Assembly (NCBI GenBank): GCA_009801015.1
Contig: VHZZ01000010.1
Location: forward strand, 674,001-721,791
Source of the DNA: Silene noctiflora
Lineage: Eukaryota > Streptophyta > Magnoliopsida > Caryophyllales > Caryophyllaceae
Direction of reading: 5' to 3'
Length of the DNA stretch: 47,791 nt
Shown: positions 9,195 through 21,100 of the stretch, one piece after another
Numbering within the stretch: position 1 is the first letter of the stretch
Layout of the letters: each line of letters starts with the position of its first letter
The notes under the pieces: model-generated
What the model was told of the DNA's origin: nothing
The model's input: only the letters and a program-made list of their open reading frames with translations
Database searches by the model: none
Program-made: the position numbers and the translations under genes

Positions 9195-11288
9195 ATGGAT
9201 CAAAAAGATGATCTATGGCCGGCTGTTGGAATCGATCTAGGGACGACCTACTCTTGTGTCGGCATCTGGCAGCACAACCGTGTTGAGATTATCACCAACG
9301 ATCAGGGGAACCGAACAACGCCGTCTTGTGTCGCCTTTGCCCAGAACAAGCGTCTTGTTGGTGATGCTGCAAAGAACCAAGCCACTGTCAACCCTACCAA
9401 CACCATCTTCGGTTTGTTTTTCTGTTCAATTCTTTTCTTTTAACAACAATGTTAATATACATGATACTCAGCATGAAACATAGACTATGGGTTTGACAAA
9501 CATTGTTATTAGGAAATTCAAAGTAATCAATCGTAAATCATTACAGATACAAAGAGACTCATAGGCCGGAGATATAGCGACGATACAGTACAGAATGACA
9601 TTATACTGTGGCCTTTTAAGGTCATTCCTCATCCCGATTCTCAAGACAAGGAGCCAATGATAGAGGTCACCTACAAGGGTGAACACAAGCACTTTACTCC
9701 CCAGGAAATATCGGCTATGATACTCGCCAAGATGAAAGACATGGCAGAGGCCCATCTTGGCTCCCAAGTAAACAACGCTGTCGTTACTGTTCCTGCATAC
9801 TTTACTGATTCTCAGCGTCAGGCTACAAAAGATGCTGGACTTATTGCTGGACTTAATGTTATGAGGATTATCAACGAGCCTACAGCAGCTGCCATTGCAT
9901 ATGGTCTCAACCACCATGTTCCCGACAATGAACTCGCCAGAAAAAACATTCTGGTTTTCGATGTGGGTGGCGGGACCTTGGATGTGTCTTTAGTGTCTGT
10001 CTCAAAAGATGTCTTTGAAGTTAGAGCAGTTAGTGGGGACACCCATCTTGGTGGTGAAGATTTCGACAACAGAATGGTGTCTCATTTTGTGCAGGAATTT
10101 AACAAAAAGCATAGTGTAGACATTAGTGACAACCCTAGAGCTCTTGGCAGATTGCTAGTCGCTTGTGAGAGAGCGAAAAGAACGCTTTCTGTCACTACTG
10201 AGGCTAGTATTGAGATTGACTGTCTCTTTGATGGGATCGATTTTATTTCAACGGTAACACGAGCTAGATTCGAGAGGTTGAATATGGATCTATTCAGGAA
10301 GTGTATTGATCTTGTGGCTCAGTGTTTGAGTGATGCAAAGATAGACAAGAGCGATGTTCATGATGTGATACTTATTGGCGGGTCAACCCGGATACCCAAG
10401 ATCCAGCAGATGTTGCAGCGTTTTTTCAATGGGAAGGAGCTCTGCAAAGGTATTAACCCAGACGAGGCGGTTGCCTACGGGGCTGCCGTACAGGCTGCCA
10501 TGTTGACAGGGGTGTGTTTGGACAAGGATGACTTTGTATTGGTGGATGTAACCTCTTTATCTCTGGGAATTGAGCTCTATGGTGGCGAGATGAGAGTAAT
10601 CATTCCTCGTAATACCGTCATCCCAACAGAAAAGATGATCGGAAACCTCACGACAGTCCACGACAATCAGACTTCAGCCCATTTTAAGGTGTACGAGGGT
10701 GAAAGATGCATGGCACAGAACAACAATTTGCTCGGGGAATTCAACCTCTCGGACATTACTCGAGCACCCAAAGGTGTCCCGAAGCTTAAGGCCTCCTTCA
10801 AGATTGATGCAAACGGTATCCTCACCGTCACTGGAGAGGACACCGACACAGGAAACAAGAAAACAGTCACTGTTACTAACTGTAGCAGGTTGTCGAAGGA
10901 GGATCTCAATCGAGCATTGAAAGAGGCTGAGAAATATCGGGTCGAGGAACAACAATATGAGAATTTAGTCAAAGCTAAGAACACTATAGAAAACTACGCC
11001 AATACCGTGTGGGATATTGCGAAAATTTACGGGGAGATGGTAGGAATTGATTGCCAAACTCTGAAAAATGTCGAGGATGAGATCGAGAAGACGTATCAGT
11101 GGCTCGATTGGAATGTTGAGCTTGTAGAGGCTTCTAACTATGTTGACAAGTTGCGGGAACTCAAGAATAAATGTGAGCCATTTGTGTGTAGGTGCTGTAT
11201 CTTCTGTTGTCGACATGCTGAAGATGAAGATGTGGATGTTGAGGAGCTGCGTTTCATGATAGCGAGCAGATTTAATGTACAAGCTTGA
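9195..11288 (+). CDS. HSP70: HSP70 family chaperone 2 with cysteine-rich C-terminal tail
   Basis: Exons 9195-9411 and 9547-11288 give 652 residues. The intron is at the same codon and phase as in HSP70 gene 1, and exon 1 has the same length (217 nt). The ATPase domain has [12 protein letters not shown] at 12-23, [11 protein letters not shown] (a conservative change from [11 protein letters not shown]), IGGSTRIPK and [13 protein letters not shown]. The substrate-binding domain keeps VYEGER, NNLLGEF and [10 protein letters not shown]. The end is odd: after the lid (KNKCEPF) comes [20 protein letters not shown] and then a non-canonical extension ending FNVQA. No GGMP repeats and no terminal EEVD are present. 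The Cys cluster could bind metal, be lipidated or be redox-sensitive; nothing here decides which. A TATA-like TATTTATA lies at 9152-9159, very close to the ATG. Clearly a diverged paralogue of gene 1. Confidence 0.93.
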
Positions 11289-11869
11289 TGAATGATCTAA
11301 GTATGCAGAAACATATAACTGATTGAAATATATGACTGTTATTACTTACAGTATGTTTTTTCTAGAGTTCTAGTTTCATTCAAATGACTGTTAGGACTTT
11401 TTTTTGTAGTTACTCTCACACACACCAACCACAGTTAGTAGAGATTAGCCAACAAAAAAATCATTTACCTCTTTAAATTTAATTAATCTTTTATGCAAAT
11501 TTATACTTCCAGGCTTCATCTGGTGTCTGTACAGCAATTAACAAAAGTTCCAGAGTGAAATGAAGCCAACTGATTTTTATAGCTTGGCATTACTCATCAG
11601 CCATTTGTTGCCCTAGAACCTTCAGTGAAGCTATAACGAAATAAGGTATCTGTTCGATTTGCATGAACTAAACACGTCCTGCAAGCATTTTCATGGGATT
11701 ATCATGGAATCGGATATCAATTTGGTATTGGTAAAAGATACACCTTTACATGCTAAACAGAGAGACGAGATGAACAACAATTCTTTTAATTACTACGAGT
11801 ATTTTTTTAGCAGAACCAAAAGTGATGAACAAAGGCACATCAATGCTACAAAGACCACGGAGAACATGA
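11289..11869. other. Convergent 3' flanks of HSP70 gene 2 and the auxilin-like gene
   Basis: About 580 bp shared by the 3' ends of two genes that face each other. Short open frames exist but have no coding character. I see no RNA gene or repeat. Confidence 0.5.
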
Positions 11870-14800
11870 CTACCGGAGTTCCTCAGTGCTGAACTTATTC
11901 CAAGCTTCCTGTATAAGACCAGTGGGGGTAAAACCTCAGATATGTCAAGGAAATGACCCTGCACTAGAATCAATATGAAATAACTCAACCCAATGATAAA
12001 ATACCTTCAATAGATCAAAAGCTTTTTCAGCAACATATTTTTGTTCAAGATTAGCACCTCTCTGCTGAACTTTATCGGGGTGAACACACAATGCAGCCCT
12101 CTTGTATGCAATCTTAACTTGAGAGGAAGTGATTAAGTCGGTTATAGAAACAGGACGCCAACCAAATTCTGGCCCGAGCACCTGCTCGTTGGATGATTTA
12201 AAGTAGGAGAGGTTAATGTAGTCTACCAAAAGGCCAATTTTTAAAACATTACAATTAACAAGGTTAAATACATCATCCAGGCATCCAATTACGGTGAAAG
12301 AATGATTTCAGATGAACTAATATAGCCATAAAACAAATAGATACTGAAGCAAGAGTACAATAGGTAAGATTCGCGGATTGCAAGTTGGACTGACATATCA
12401 AATACACACGAAATTAAACCAGATGCATGGTAAAATATATGGGAAAATACAGCACATAACCAAATGGCTCACGAAGAGCGAGTAAACCATCAATTTCTCA
12501 TCTTCAAGACTTTGAAGGTCCGCAAACAAAACTCTATACAGGGCTTAATTCCTTGTTCTCCATATTTGCTATTTCAAAATAAATAATCAATCAATTGATG
12601 ATTTATTCCTCGTTCCAATATTTGATAGAGTATTTAGGGTTTAAACCAGATACACTATTCCTTGTTTCCCATATTTAATATATCAAAATAATTGATCAAT
12701 CAATTGACGATTTCCTTGTTCCTGTATTTGATGACGAATATATTTTTTTAAAACCAGATATAATCTATTCCCTGTTCCCATACTATCCTTGCTTAAAAAC
12801 AAATATCCTGTATCCTATTTGGCGCTCCTAGTGGGAAAGGAATGACTTTGTAATGGTAATTCTTGAATCACCAGTCTCACCACTAAAGTTAATAAGGACC
12901 CGACGGTTAGCGGGATTTCCTTTTGAAGTGGTTTTAGCGGCATATACAGTGCAATTATCAAGAGGAGACCACGAAGACATATTCAAGGATCAAATCTCAA
13001 ACCCATCTATAATACATGGTATGGTAGTAACCAAGCACCATGCTTAGGGACAAAATTAAATACAACCCACACGGAAGAAATCTTGATTATTTGACAAAAT
13101 TATGGCAAAAATAAATCAACTCAAAGTAATCAAATTTATAAGTAATGAAAAACTCTACCTGTTGCAGAGATGACAATAGCGCTCGTAAATTTCCTTCTTT
13201 TCCAGCAGCCCATCTCTTCATCTCCCCGTCCATGGCATCAGCGAGTCTCTAAAAACCAGCAGATAAAAGCACAGTGAGTCAACAAAATTACAAGACTATG
13301 CATTCAATTTACACACTTCTTGAAAGGTCAAGAGATACTTACATGTTTTTCTTCCTGCTCCTGCTGAGCTTTGAATTCACGCTGATTCATCTCAGCCACA
13401 GCATGTTCCTAGATGCATTTGCAACATAAAATTGAATTAAACTACTTTGAACCAAAGCATTAGTTCAGTAGCAAAATGACCAGTATGACATAAAGTCGGC
13501 TAAGAATGTTCTCCGTCAAAATCTAAGCAAAACCATCGATCGAGAAAGATTCATAGACCAAGGTATACATGGTATATAATAGGAGGCAAGACATAAAGCA
13601 GCAGCTAAGCAAAACCATCGATCGAGAAAGATTCATAGACCAAGGTATACATGGTATATAATAGGAGGCAAGACATAAAGCAGCAGTTTATCTAACTTAC
13701 CACACTACTGCTCTCCAATAACAGCAATGGTATTAACAAAACAAAATATAATAAAATTCTGAAGCGTTTGGGTTCATTCAGTAAAGCTGAAAAACTAACG
13801 AAGGGCTATTGGAGCTGAAGATCAACAATTATGAGAAACAGATATTTGTTTGTAATGTAATGTTAAAATCAGATGCCTTAAGGAATTTAAGTACATGAAA
13901 GGACCTCTGGTCTCTAAAGTCAATGATTTTCGACTTCACTGCTCAAGCAAGAAAAAGGGCTTGGGGTATTTGAAGGACTCAGGCCTGCATAGACCTTAAG
14001 CAGAGTTCAGAGATGGATGATCAATATAAATTTTCCCTAGCACCTCCATTGCCTTTTGTTTCCTCTCCCCTTTCAGTTCATCAAATACACTAAAATATTG
14101 AGTAGGAAATAATAACTCTATGGATGATAAGACTAAACAAGGCAAGAAGCCCCCTGCCTGATGCGAACATCACTTTCATAAAAGTCCTCCCTGGTCCAAG
14201 ACGTATAATATTCAAAGCTCATGTTTCAAAGTTCACCTTCATTTAAAGAAGCACCTTATTCGATGTACAAGTACGATTTTTAAGGAAAATGTAGCCCTCC
14301 ATAAATAACAGTAATAATACAAAAACAAGATCATTTCTGACAAAAGACGAAGTTGTCATGTAGCTACAGCATTTATCCAATCTACATACCATACGCGCTT
14401 TAGCTCTTAGGTAACTTGCATATCTTAGATTACGTCTCTCATCACTTTCTCCTTCTCTTTCCTGAAACACTCCAGATGCTGGTGAACCTTTTAGCAAAAT
14501 AAAAGTGATCTCGTTATTTCATTAGCATATCAATTACAAAAGAATATCAATAAAGTTGAAAATGATAAAAACTACCTACCTTCAAATATTGAAGAAAAAT
14601 CATCAGGAAAAACTCCAGGAGAAACTTTCTTATCTGTGCCAAATCCAGTTCCAGAAAACAAATTTGGTTCCTCGTAAATTTTCGTGTTCTGAAATGTGCA
14701 AGTGTTAACCCTTATCTCAAACCAATAGCAAAGCTAAAGTTAAAACAATAAATCTAAAAATATATATAGCCCTGCACGAATTGACTTTTTACCATAGCTG

Positions 14801-16352
14801 AGTTTTCTGATATAGGTGTACTCTTTTTAGTCTGAGGTCGGAAAAACGAATCTAGATCAGTTGCTTCAGTTTGGAACATCATGTCCGCCTTCTCCATCTT
14901 TTCTTTCTGTACGGAACCTCCATCTATGCTTACATCAAAGTCAAAAAAGTTTGTCTCCTGCGGTTTGTGATTGACTGTCTTCTTTGGATCACTCTTTGCT
15001 GTAAAACTACCTCCATGCCCACTGGCACCATTTTTCATCCTGTGTGTGGCAAAATTTTCAAGTTCTTCAAGAGATGAAACACCCGGATCCTTCATATTTG
15101 CAGAAGCCTGAGCTCTTCAAAATGTTGCAATAAAAAAAAATTACAATCTCAGCAAAGTTTAAAAAAAAAAAAAAATCAAACGAAATATGAAAATGTTCTT
15201 TTCTATCTCAAAGGTAACGGATAACTCAGCAAGCATCCAGCCTCCTTGCATAATAGTGGAAGTATGTAAGAAAAGGGTGACAACAAAACAATCACACCCC
15301 AATCACTTAAGCTAAACATCCAACGACCTAAATTAAACTAGAAGGTGGCTGCAAGAATATAATCCTAGATTTCTAGCTCATGGTGGTGGAACGCATCCAG
15401 CTTGGTCTGCCTAGAAAATCTTTCATGTCAATGAACACTGGCAATCCATCTAGCAAGAAAACTCGGAACTTTTTATATTGCCAAAAATTTGAAGTTCATA
15501 AAACCACATGAAACTCTCATGATTCAAAGCCATAGCAAGGAATGGAGCTAAGCAGACGACGAGTTTGCTAATGATGCAACGTAACTGACATAACTTTTGC
15601 AGTACAGTAGTATTATATCATCCATTGTGCATCAAGTTGAAACTAATGATTTTGTATATTAAGCATATGCCAGCTTATTCCATTCTGATTCAAGTAATAA
15701 AGAAATCATACGAAAATACAAGAAATTAGGATAAACAAACAGCAACATACCTATCATTGACGGTAAAGCTCCTCCCAAAGCCAGGTAGTAAATCATCATT
15801 ATCCCCTTTGTTCTCTCCTAATCTCTTGACGCCTCTTTGGTCCAAACCCAATTTAGCCATTTTCCCCCAAAAATCATCGACAGGATCGGAGGAGAGCAAA
15901 TCAGCATTACCAACCTCAACAGTGCTGCTACTACTCTCAGAAAACCCCCATATATCATCACCACCATTAACATCTGAAGATTTCGTGCCTGAATCCGTTG
16001 AACCCTTAAACATGGATTCCATATCGAACTCGAACCCCCCACCTCCTCCTCCTCCTCCTCCTCCTCCTCCTCCTCCTCCAGAATTGTTGGTAGGCATTTG
16101 AAACACACGATCAAAAACATCCCCACTAACATAAGTTTGACTATTGTGACTTGAATTAAACCCAAAAATATCATCATTTTGATCAGCAAAAAGAGACCCA
16201 CCTCCAGAATTTGATTTTGAAAAGGATTGTGAGAGAAAGTTGGGATCTTGATTATTCTGGGATTTGGGAGGTTGTTTGGATGCAGCCATAGGAGCTGACT
16301 TACCCTTAGGGTTGATGCCATAATGTTTAACTAAAACACCAAAATCGTCCAT
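11870..16352 (-). CDS. Auxilin-related J-domain protein (clathrin uncoating)
   Basis: Eight coding exons on the minus strand: 16352-15751, 15114-14793, 14688-14580, 14487-14390, 13408-13343, 13248-13159, 12181-12005 and 11908-11870. All are GT-AG, phases agree, and the product is 500 residues. It starts [23 protein letters not shown] (beginning only resembles the plant auxilin-related group, Arabidopsis At4g12770/At4g12780 type). A low-complexity middle follows, with DF and DIFGF-type motifs that could bind clathrin or adaptors. Residues about 345-430 are charged and helical ([22 protein letters not shown]). The C-terminal J domain spans about 429-500 with the HPD tripeptide at 463-465 and WNKFSTEEL at the end. 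J-domain proteins of this type recruit HSP70 to strip clathrin coats from vesicles. A 5'-UTR intron is likely (16558-16412). A run of about 15 glycines lies near residue 100. Very sure of the family. Confidence 0.92.
12549..12790. repeat. Imperfect 109-110 bp tandem repeat in auxilin-like intron 6
   Basis: Copies begin at 12549, 12658 and 12768 (the third partial), each opening TTCCTTGTT or TTCCCTGTT. Each unit is itself made of two related halves, with ATATTTGAT, ATCAATCAATTGA and AAACCAGATA recurring. It is intronic. No element family is recognised. Confidence 0.7.
13523..13686. repeat. Perfect 82-bp tandem duplication in auxilin-like intron 4
   Basis: 13523-13604 and 13605-13686 read identically, both starting CTAAGCAAAACCATCGATCG and ending AAAGCAGCAG. 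It lies between exons 4 and 5. The identity means a recent event or an assembly artefact. Confidence 0.93.
16037..16080 (-). repeat. Trinucleotide run coding for polyglycine
   Basis: A CCT/CTC run on the plus strand (GGN on the coding strand) encodes about 15 consecutive glycines in exon 1 of the auxilin-like gene. It is in frame and therefore tolerated. The length is likely polymorphic. Confidence 0.9.
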
Positions 16353-16559
16353 GTTATTGATTTGATAGATCCTCAAACCAAAATTGGGTATTATGATTGA
16401 GCTCAAACTGCAGGAAGCAATCACAAATCACAATGCATGGAGTAAATTAGAATACAAGTTATTGTCGGTGCAGTAATTGATGAACAAGAAATAGGACGAT
16501 TAATTAGGAAATTAGATACAATACTAGAAATTAATATCAGAGTAAATTGAAAAAATTAC

Positions 16560-18137
16560 CAGAAATGGCGGGAATATGAATATGATGATGATGATGATGA
16601 TGATTAATCAGGTAGTAAATCACGGAAATAAGATGTAAAATGAATATCTCTTCCTCTTCAATTCTTCATATGTTGTGTTGGTATGAATTAATCAATTAAT
16701 TAATGTCCTTTACAAATACATCTTCTTTTATAACACCATTAATTATTAATTATTAATTAATTTTAATTATTTTCTTAATTTTCTTAATGACTATGGTCCG
16801 TGGTCCATGGATGATTGGATGTAATATTTTTTTGTTTTCCTTGAAAACGTGTAATTTTATGGAATGAAAATGAGTCACTTGGTCCCTTTGTCTTTCTTAC
16901 TAATTTGTTCATTTACTTGATTCTTTACGTAAGATTATTGCTAAGTTCTGGAATTACTAATAATTTTACTAAAGTTTGGACAAAATTTTAAGTCGAATTT
17001 TTAGAATTCAAGACTCGATTTAAAACTCTATAAAAACTGTGACACAATTATTAAGGAAATTTATCCAACAATGAATAGATCACATGGGTTATTTTATTTT
17101 ATTCCTTTTTTTCTCAAAACTCACATTTTTTCGAGAGAAATGGAAAAGTAAAGTTTAAGGTATAGAAAATAATAAAAGTTAATATGACAGAGTCTTGCCA
17201 ATAATCATACCTTATAAGTTCCGTATAAGGCAAAGTAAAAGTATTTTCAACATAAAACTTACTTAAATAGTGAGCAAACTCGGATAGTTCATTTTAACTA
17301 TTGTTGGTTTTCTTTCCACGATAAATTTGGTTGTTTAAAACTTTTTTGTCCTAAGAAAGTTAATGTAACCTATTAATCATTCCCTTCCCAGCTTCTGTCA
17401 TCCCAGCATCACCGACACATTGTTATTCCACTGCAATTATACTACAACCTGTTAAGGAAGGAGTATTACAGAGTACATGAATTCTTATATAAAACAGTTT
17501 TGTAATTTTCATTCCCTTGATTTGCATAATTGCATTAGTCAGACACAAGGCCGTACAACTATCTTATATTTACTATTTATCCCGATTCATACATATTTTT
17601 ATTCCACTGATTCGATCATCAATCGTCATAAGTATTATTATAGGCAGCCTGGCTATGGAAAGTAGGGAGGCACAATGTTGTTCAGTCTAGGACTGATAAT
17701 AATAAGTAACAGAATAGAATGCCAAGGAAAAAATGGCTCTACAATATTTGAACCTAACCTGCAGAATATATCAAGCCACTAGTCACCACTGGACCAACAT
17801 TTTTGTGTTTTATTAAGTCGATTTTTTAATGTCCAACCCTTGTGCACCTTGTTACCCTTTCAGGGATCAACTATTCTTACTCATAGCTTTAAACGACTGA
17901 AAATGTTTCATCAAAGAACAAAAAATACAGAATGAATCTACATGAACTAGCTACCCTGTTGATAATATAATTTTCGAGACTACAAAATATCGACAAACCA
18001 AAGCTCAGACTCCAATGTCCATCTCCTTGTCGAACTTGATGGCCAGGGAGTTAACAGAATCACAAGGACTACTACATACCCAAAATAGGTGCCCAAATGA
18101 GAGAACACGAACGAGTGTACAAATAGGCAGCTTGATG
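16560..18137. other. Intergenic: auxilin-like promoter and GPAT9 3' flank
   Basis: The left part (to about 16750) holds the 5' UTR of the auxilin-like gene, including an ATG/GAT repeat near 16580, and its presumed promoter with ATTAAT-rich DNA. The rest is AT-rich with no supported gene, RNA or mobile element. The 3' UTR of GPAT9 should occupy the last few hundred bases. Confidence 0.5.
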
Positions 18138-21100
18138 TCACTCTTTCTTCAAGCGTTCCAGTATAGATTCGGCGAAACTCTGTTGCCTGCATACAACAAA
18201 GCGAGGCTATCATTTGAGGATATCGACATGCATGAATCAAGAGTGATGTCGTTCACTAATTATATGTAACATTAGGTACAAGAGTGCCAATCAACCATAC
18301 TTGCGCTCGATGTGCTTGGGACTCGGGCGTGAATATTTCAAGTAACCATCCCAAGGAACCTTTTTCAGACCTGCTCTCACTGATATCATGTCTCTCACTC
18401 TAGAACAAGAGCCACAGCAATTAGGTTACAGTTGTAAATCAACGGACATAGGAATTTCAGATGATGGGGACGTAAATAAAAATCCGCACCTCTCTGCAAA
18501 ATCGATTGCTGTTTCTCCAGGCTTCAGAGTCTGGGGCTCCATATACCAAACATCACAAACAACGGCCCATGACGTCATTAGTTGCAGAAGGTGTGTTGTG
18601 AAGGATTGCCTGTAACATATACACATTTTGCATTATAATCACATACCCTTGGACCATAAAAATAAGTCCTACACATTATAGTTATGGTGTTAAACTGTAG
18701 TATTAGTGGTAATTATGAGCGCGGACAATGGTGCAGTTTATCCCTGTATCAGTGAGACATTAATGCAGGATTGGTCGTAAATATAATCAATTTTTTTAAG
18801 TCCTTTATATGTTGGAACTTGGAAAGTATTGATAAGGTAAGGGAGAACAAAATCATCATGGAACATGATCACTAAGAACAAAATCATCATTTATTTTGCG
18901 CTCTATGATCGCTGAGAACAAAATTCACAGGCAATTGAGGCAAACAATGAAATCGTAAAATCAAAAGAGCATGCAACCAGATGCCTGATGGTACAGAAAA
19001 CAAAACAAAACACTAAATGAAAGAAAACTTAGCCGATAAGCCTAGCAAGAATCTTAGCTAATGGAAAAACAATAGAAAATATTCAGGAGACAGTAGCAGT
19101 AGCATGTAAAGATAATTAGCAAGCTGTTAGAAGCTCTTACTTCCTGCTGTTCCAGAAGGCGTCAACGAAAATTTTGTTGTACTTGATTGCAATTGGACAA
19201 ACAGTGCACCCAAGTTCAAATGCACCCTGATAAATACTAGGAAAGTTCAGCAACGTAATAATAAAAAACAAGAGACACGCCACAGCAAACGAATCACTTT
19301 AAGAGAGCTTGTAAAGTATATACATATGAATAATTTTTAAATCACAAGTCTTGTATAAGCCAGTCTCAACTCTCACATATGAGACCGACTAAACTCATCT
19401 TGTTTTCCCCATTTAAATCAAACTATAATGGGTCGACCTCACGCGTAAGACAGTCTCATATTTTGGCGGGATGAGGGGAGAAGCCTGTAATGGAAAAGTT
19501 AAACCTCTTACCTTCTTAAACATAACTGTGTACTGATTGTTCACACACGTTCCTTCAGGAAATATCAAAAGGGGATTATTGTCCGCCCCTATAACATGTT
19601 CTCTTAACCTGAAAAGTCCAGCGTCAAACACAATAACTAAGATTTCAAGTATACAAGGTCAATGTGATTGAGCTTCTTTAAAATTTAAACATACTTCCTA
19701 GAGATAATTTCACGATCCTTTGCTTCAGATCGGTTGAACCAAATGCATCCAACACCCTCTAAGATGGTGCTCTGCAGCAGACCTGTAGCAAGTAAAATGA
19801 GAAAATTTACAGAGGAAAAGACATACGTGTTTGGGACAAAAGTAGGCTAAAGCCCGAACGCACAGTATAAGCCCTATTCATGAGGAACTAAGGTTTCATA
19901 TTTTCCAAGGCAAACACTAACCATATTAAATGATCTCAATAGAGGAAGGCTTACATGGTGGTCCACCCCAATCCTAGCAGTCTACCACTATGAATACCCC
20001 TTTACGGATCATGTACTCATGGTAACCTCCCTTTCTTATACGAATCCATATATGATTCTCTCTATATGGTAGCTCTAACTTGTGTGTCAAAGGCGCTCCT
20101 CCCCAGGTTAGACTCCTAGGGCCATCGGAGGTCCATGTGCATGTATACGAAAGAGAGAGCGGATCCAGGAGGGCATTAAATCGCCTCTGGTACTTTCAAT
20201 AGGACTCTCAATGAGAAAGAATTGAGATCAGCCAAGGGTCCAAGGTATAGATTTTAGATCAAAATAATTCATGGAATGATATTTCCAGAGAATAAGTCAG
20301 ATATCCAGACTAGTTGCTCTTAAGTCTGAACATTTAAGATAAAGTACAATTGCCTGATATGTCCTGAAAGAATGATTTTTCACTTTGATTTTACTGATAC
20401 TGATAAAACAATAGGAATCTTCAGAAGCTCACCAACCCATCCTGGATGCTTTTGCATGATAACAGCAAATGCAGTCATCTGCTCTAATATAATAAAATCG
20501 ATCATGGAAGTATGATTGGCCACAAACACCTGTTTTAGCAATGGAGGAAAAAAAAACAATTATTAGTTGAATAACTGTCCGGTATCCTGTCTATCCCAAA
20601 GAGATTGCCGCTCCGGTATCCTGTCTATCCCAAAGAGATTGCCGCTCGTCCAAACAGCGTACATACATAATTAAATTCTATAAAATAAAGTGCCTATAGA
20701 AGCGCGGCAGAAAAGTTGAATGCAAGATCGTTATATCCAGCAAGTGGATAACCGATAACCTAAGTATCTAAAAGTAAAGTGGACCTTTCTTTGTATGAAG
20801 ACTGCATGTTTGATAACCAAATAATTTTAAAATACGAAAGAGATAAACCTGCTTTGGTCTCATACAGGGGCGTGGTCCATGGTACCGTATAACCCCAGTC
20901 CATGATGCAACAAAGAAACTGCAAATCAATTCCACTAGTGACCTCTGCAAGCTCAAAAGGAAACAGTTACAAGTTTCGTCTCAAAGTGAAATCGTTCTTA
21001 CCAAATTGCACAAGCAGACAAGATGATTTCCATAACTACAAAACCATAATAAAGTGAAGAATGGATTTTTTTTTTTTCTTTTCATTTTCCAATTTTTCTA

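Noticed and set aside
15818-16321. Minus-strand frame with a polyglutamate run
   Set aside because: An alternative frame of the auxilin-like exon 1; the polyglycine frame is the one that joins to the J domain.
5901-16352. Functional cluster of HSP70 and auxilin-like genes
   Set aside because: The biochemical link (J domain recruits HSP70) is real for the families, but the genes are convergent and ordinary neighbours, and both HSP70s are atypical; nothing in the sequence shows co-regulation.
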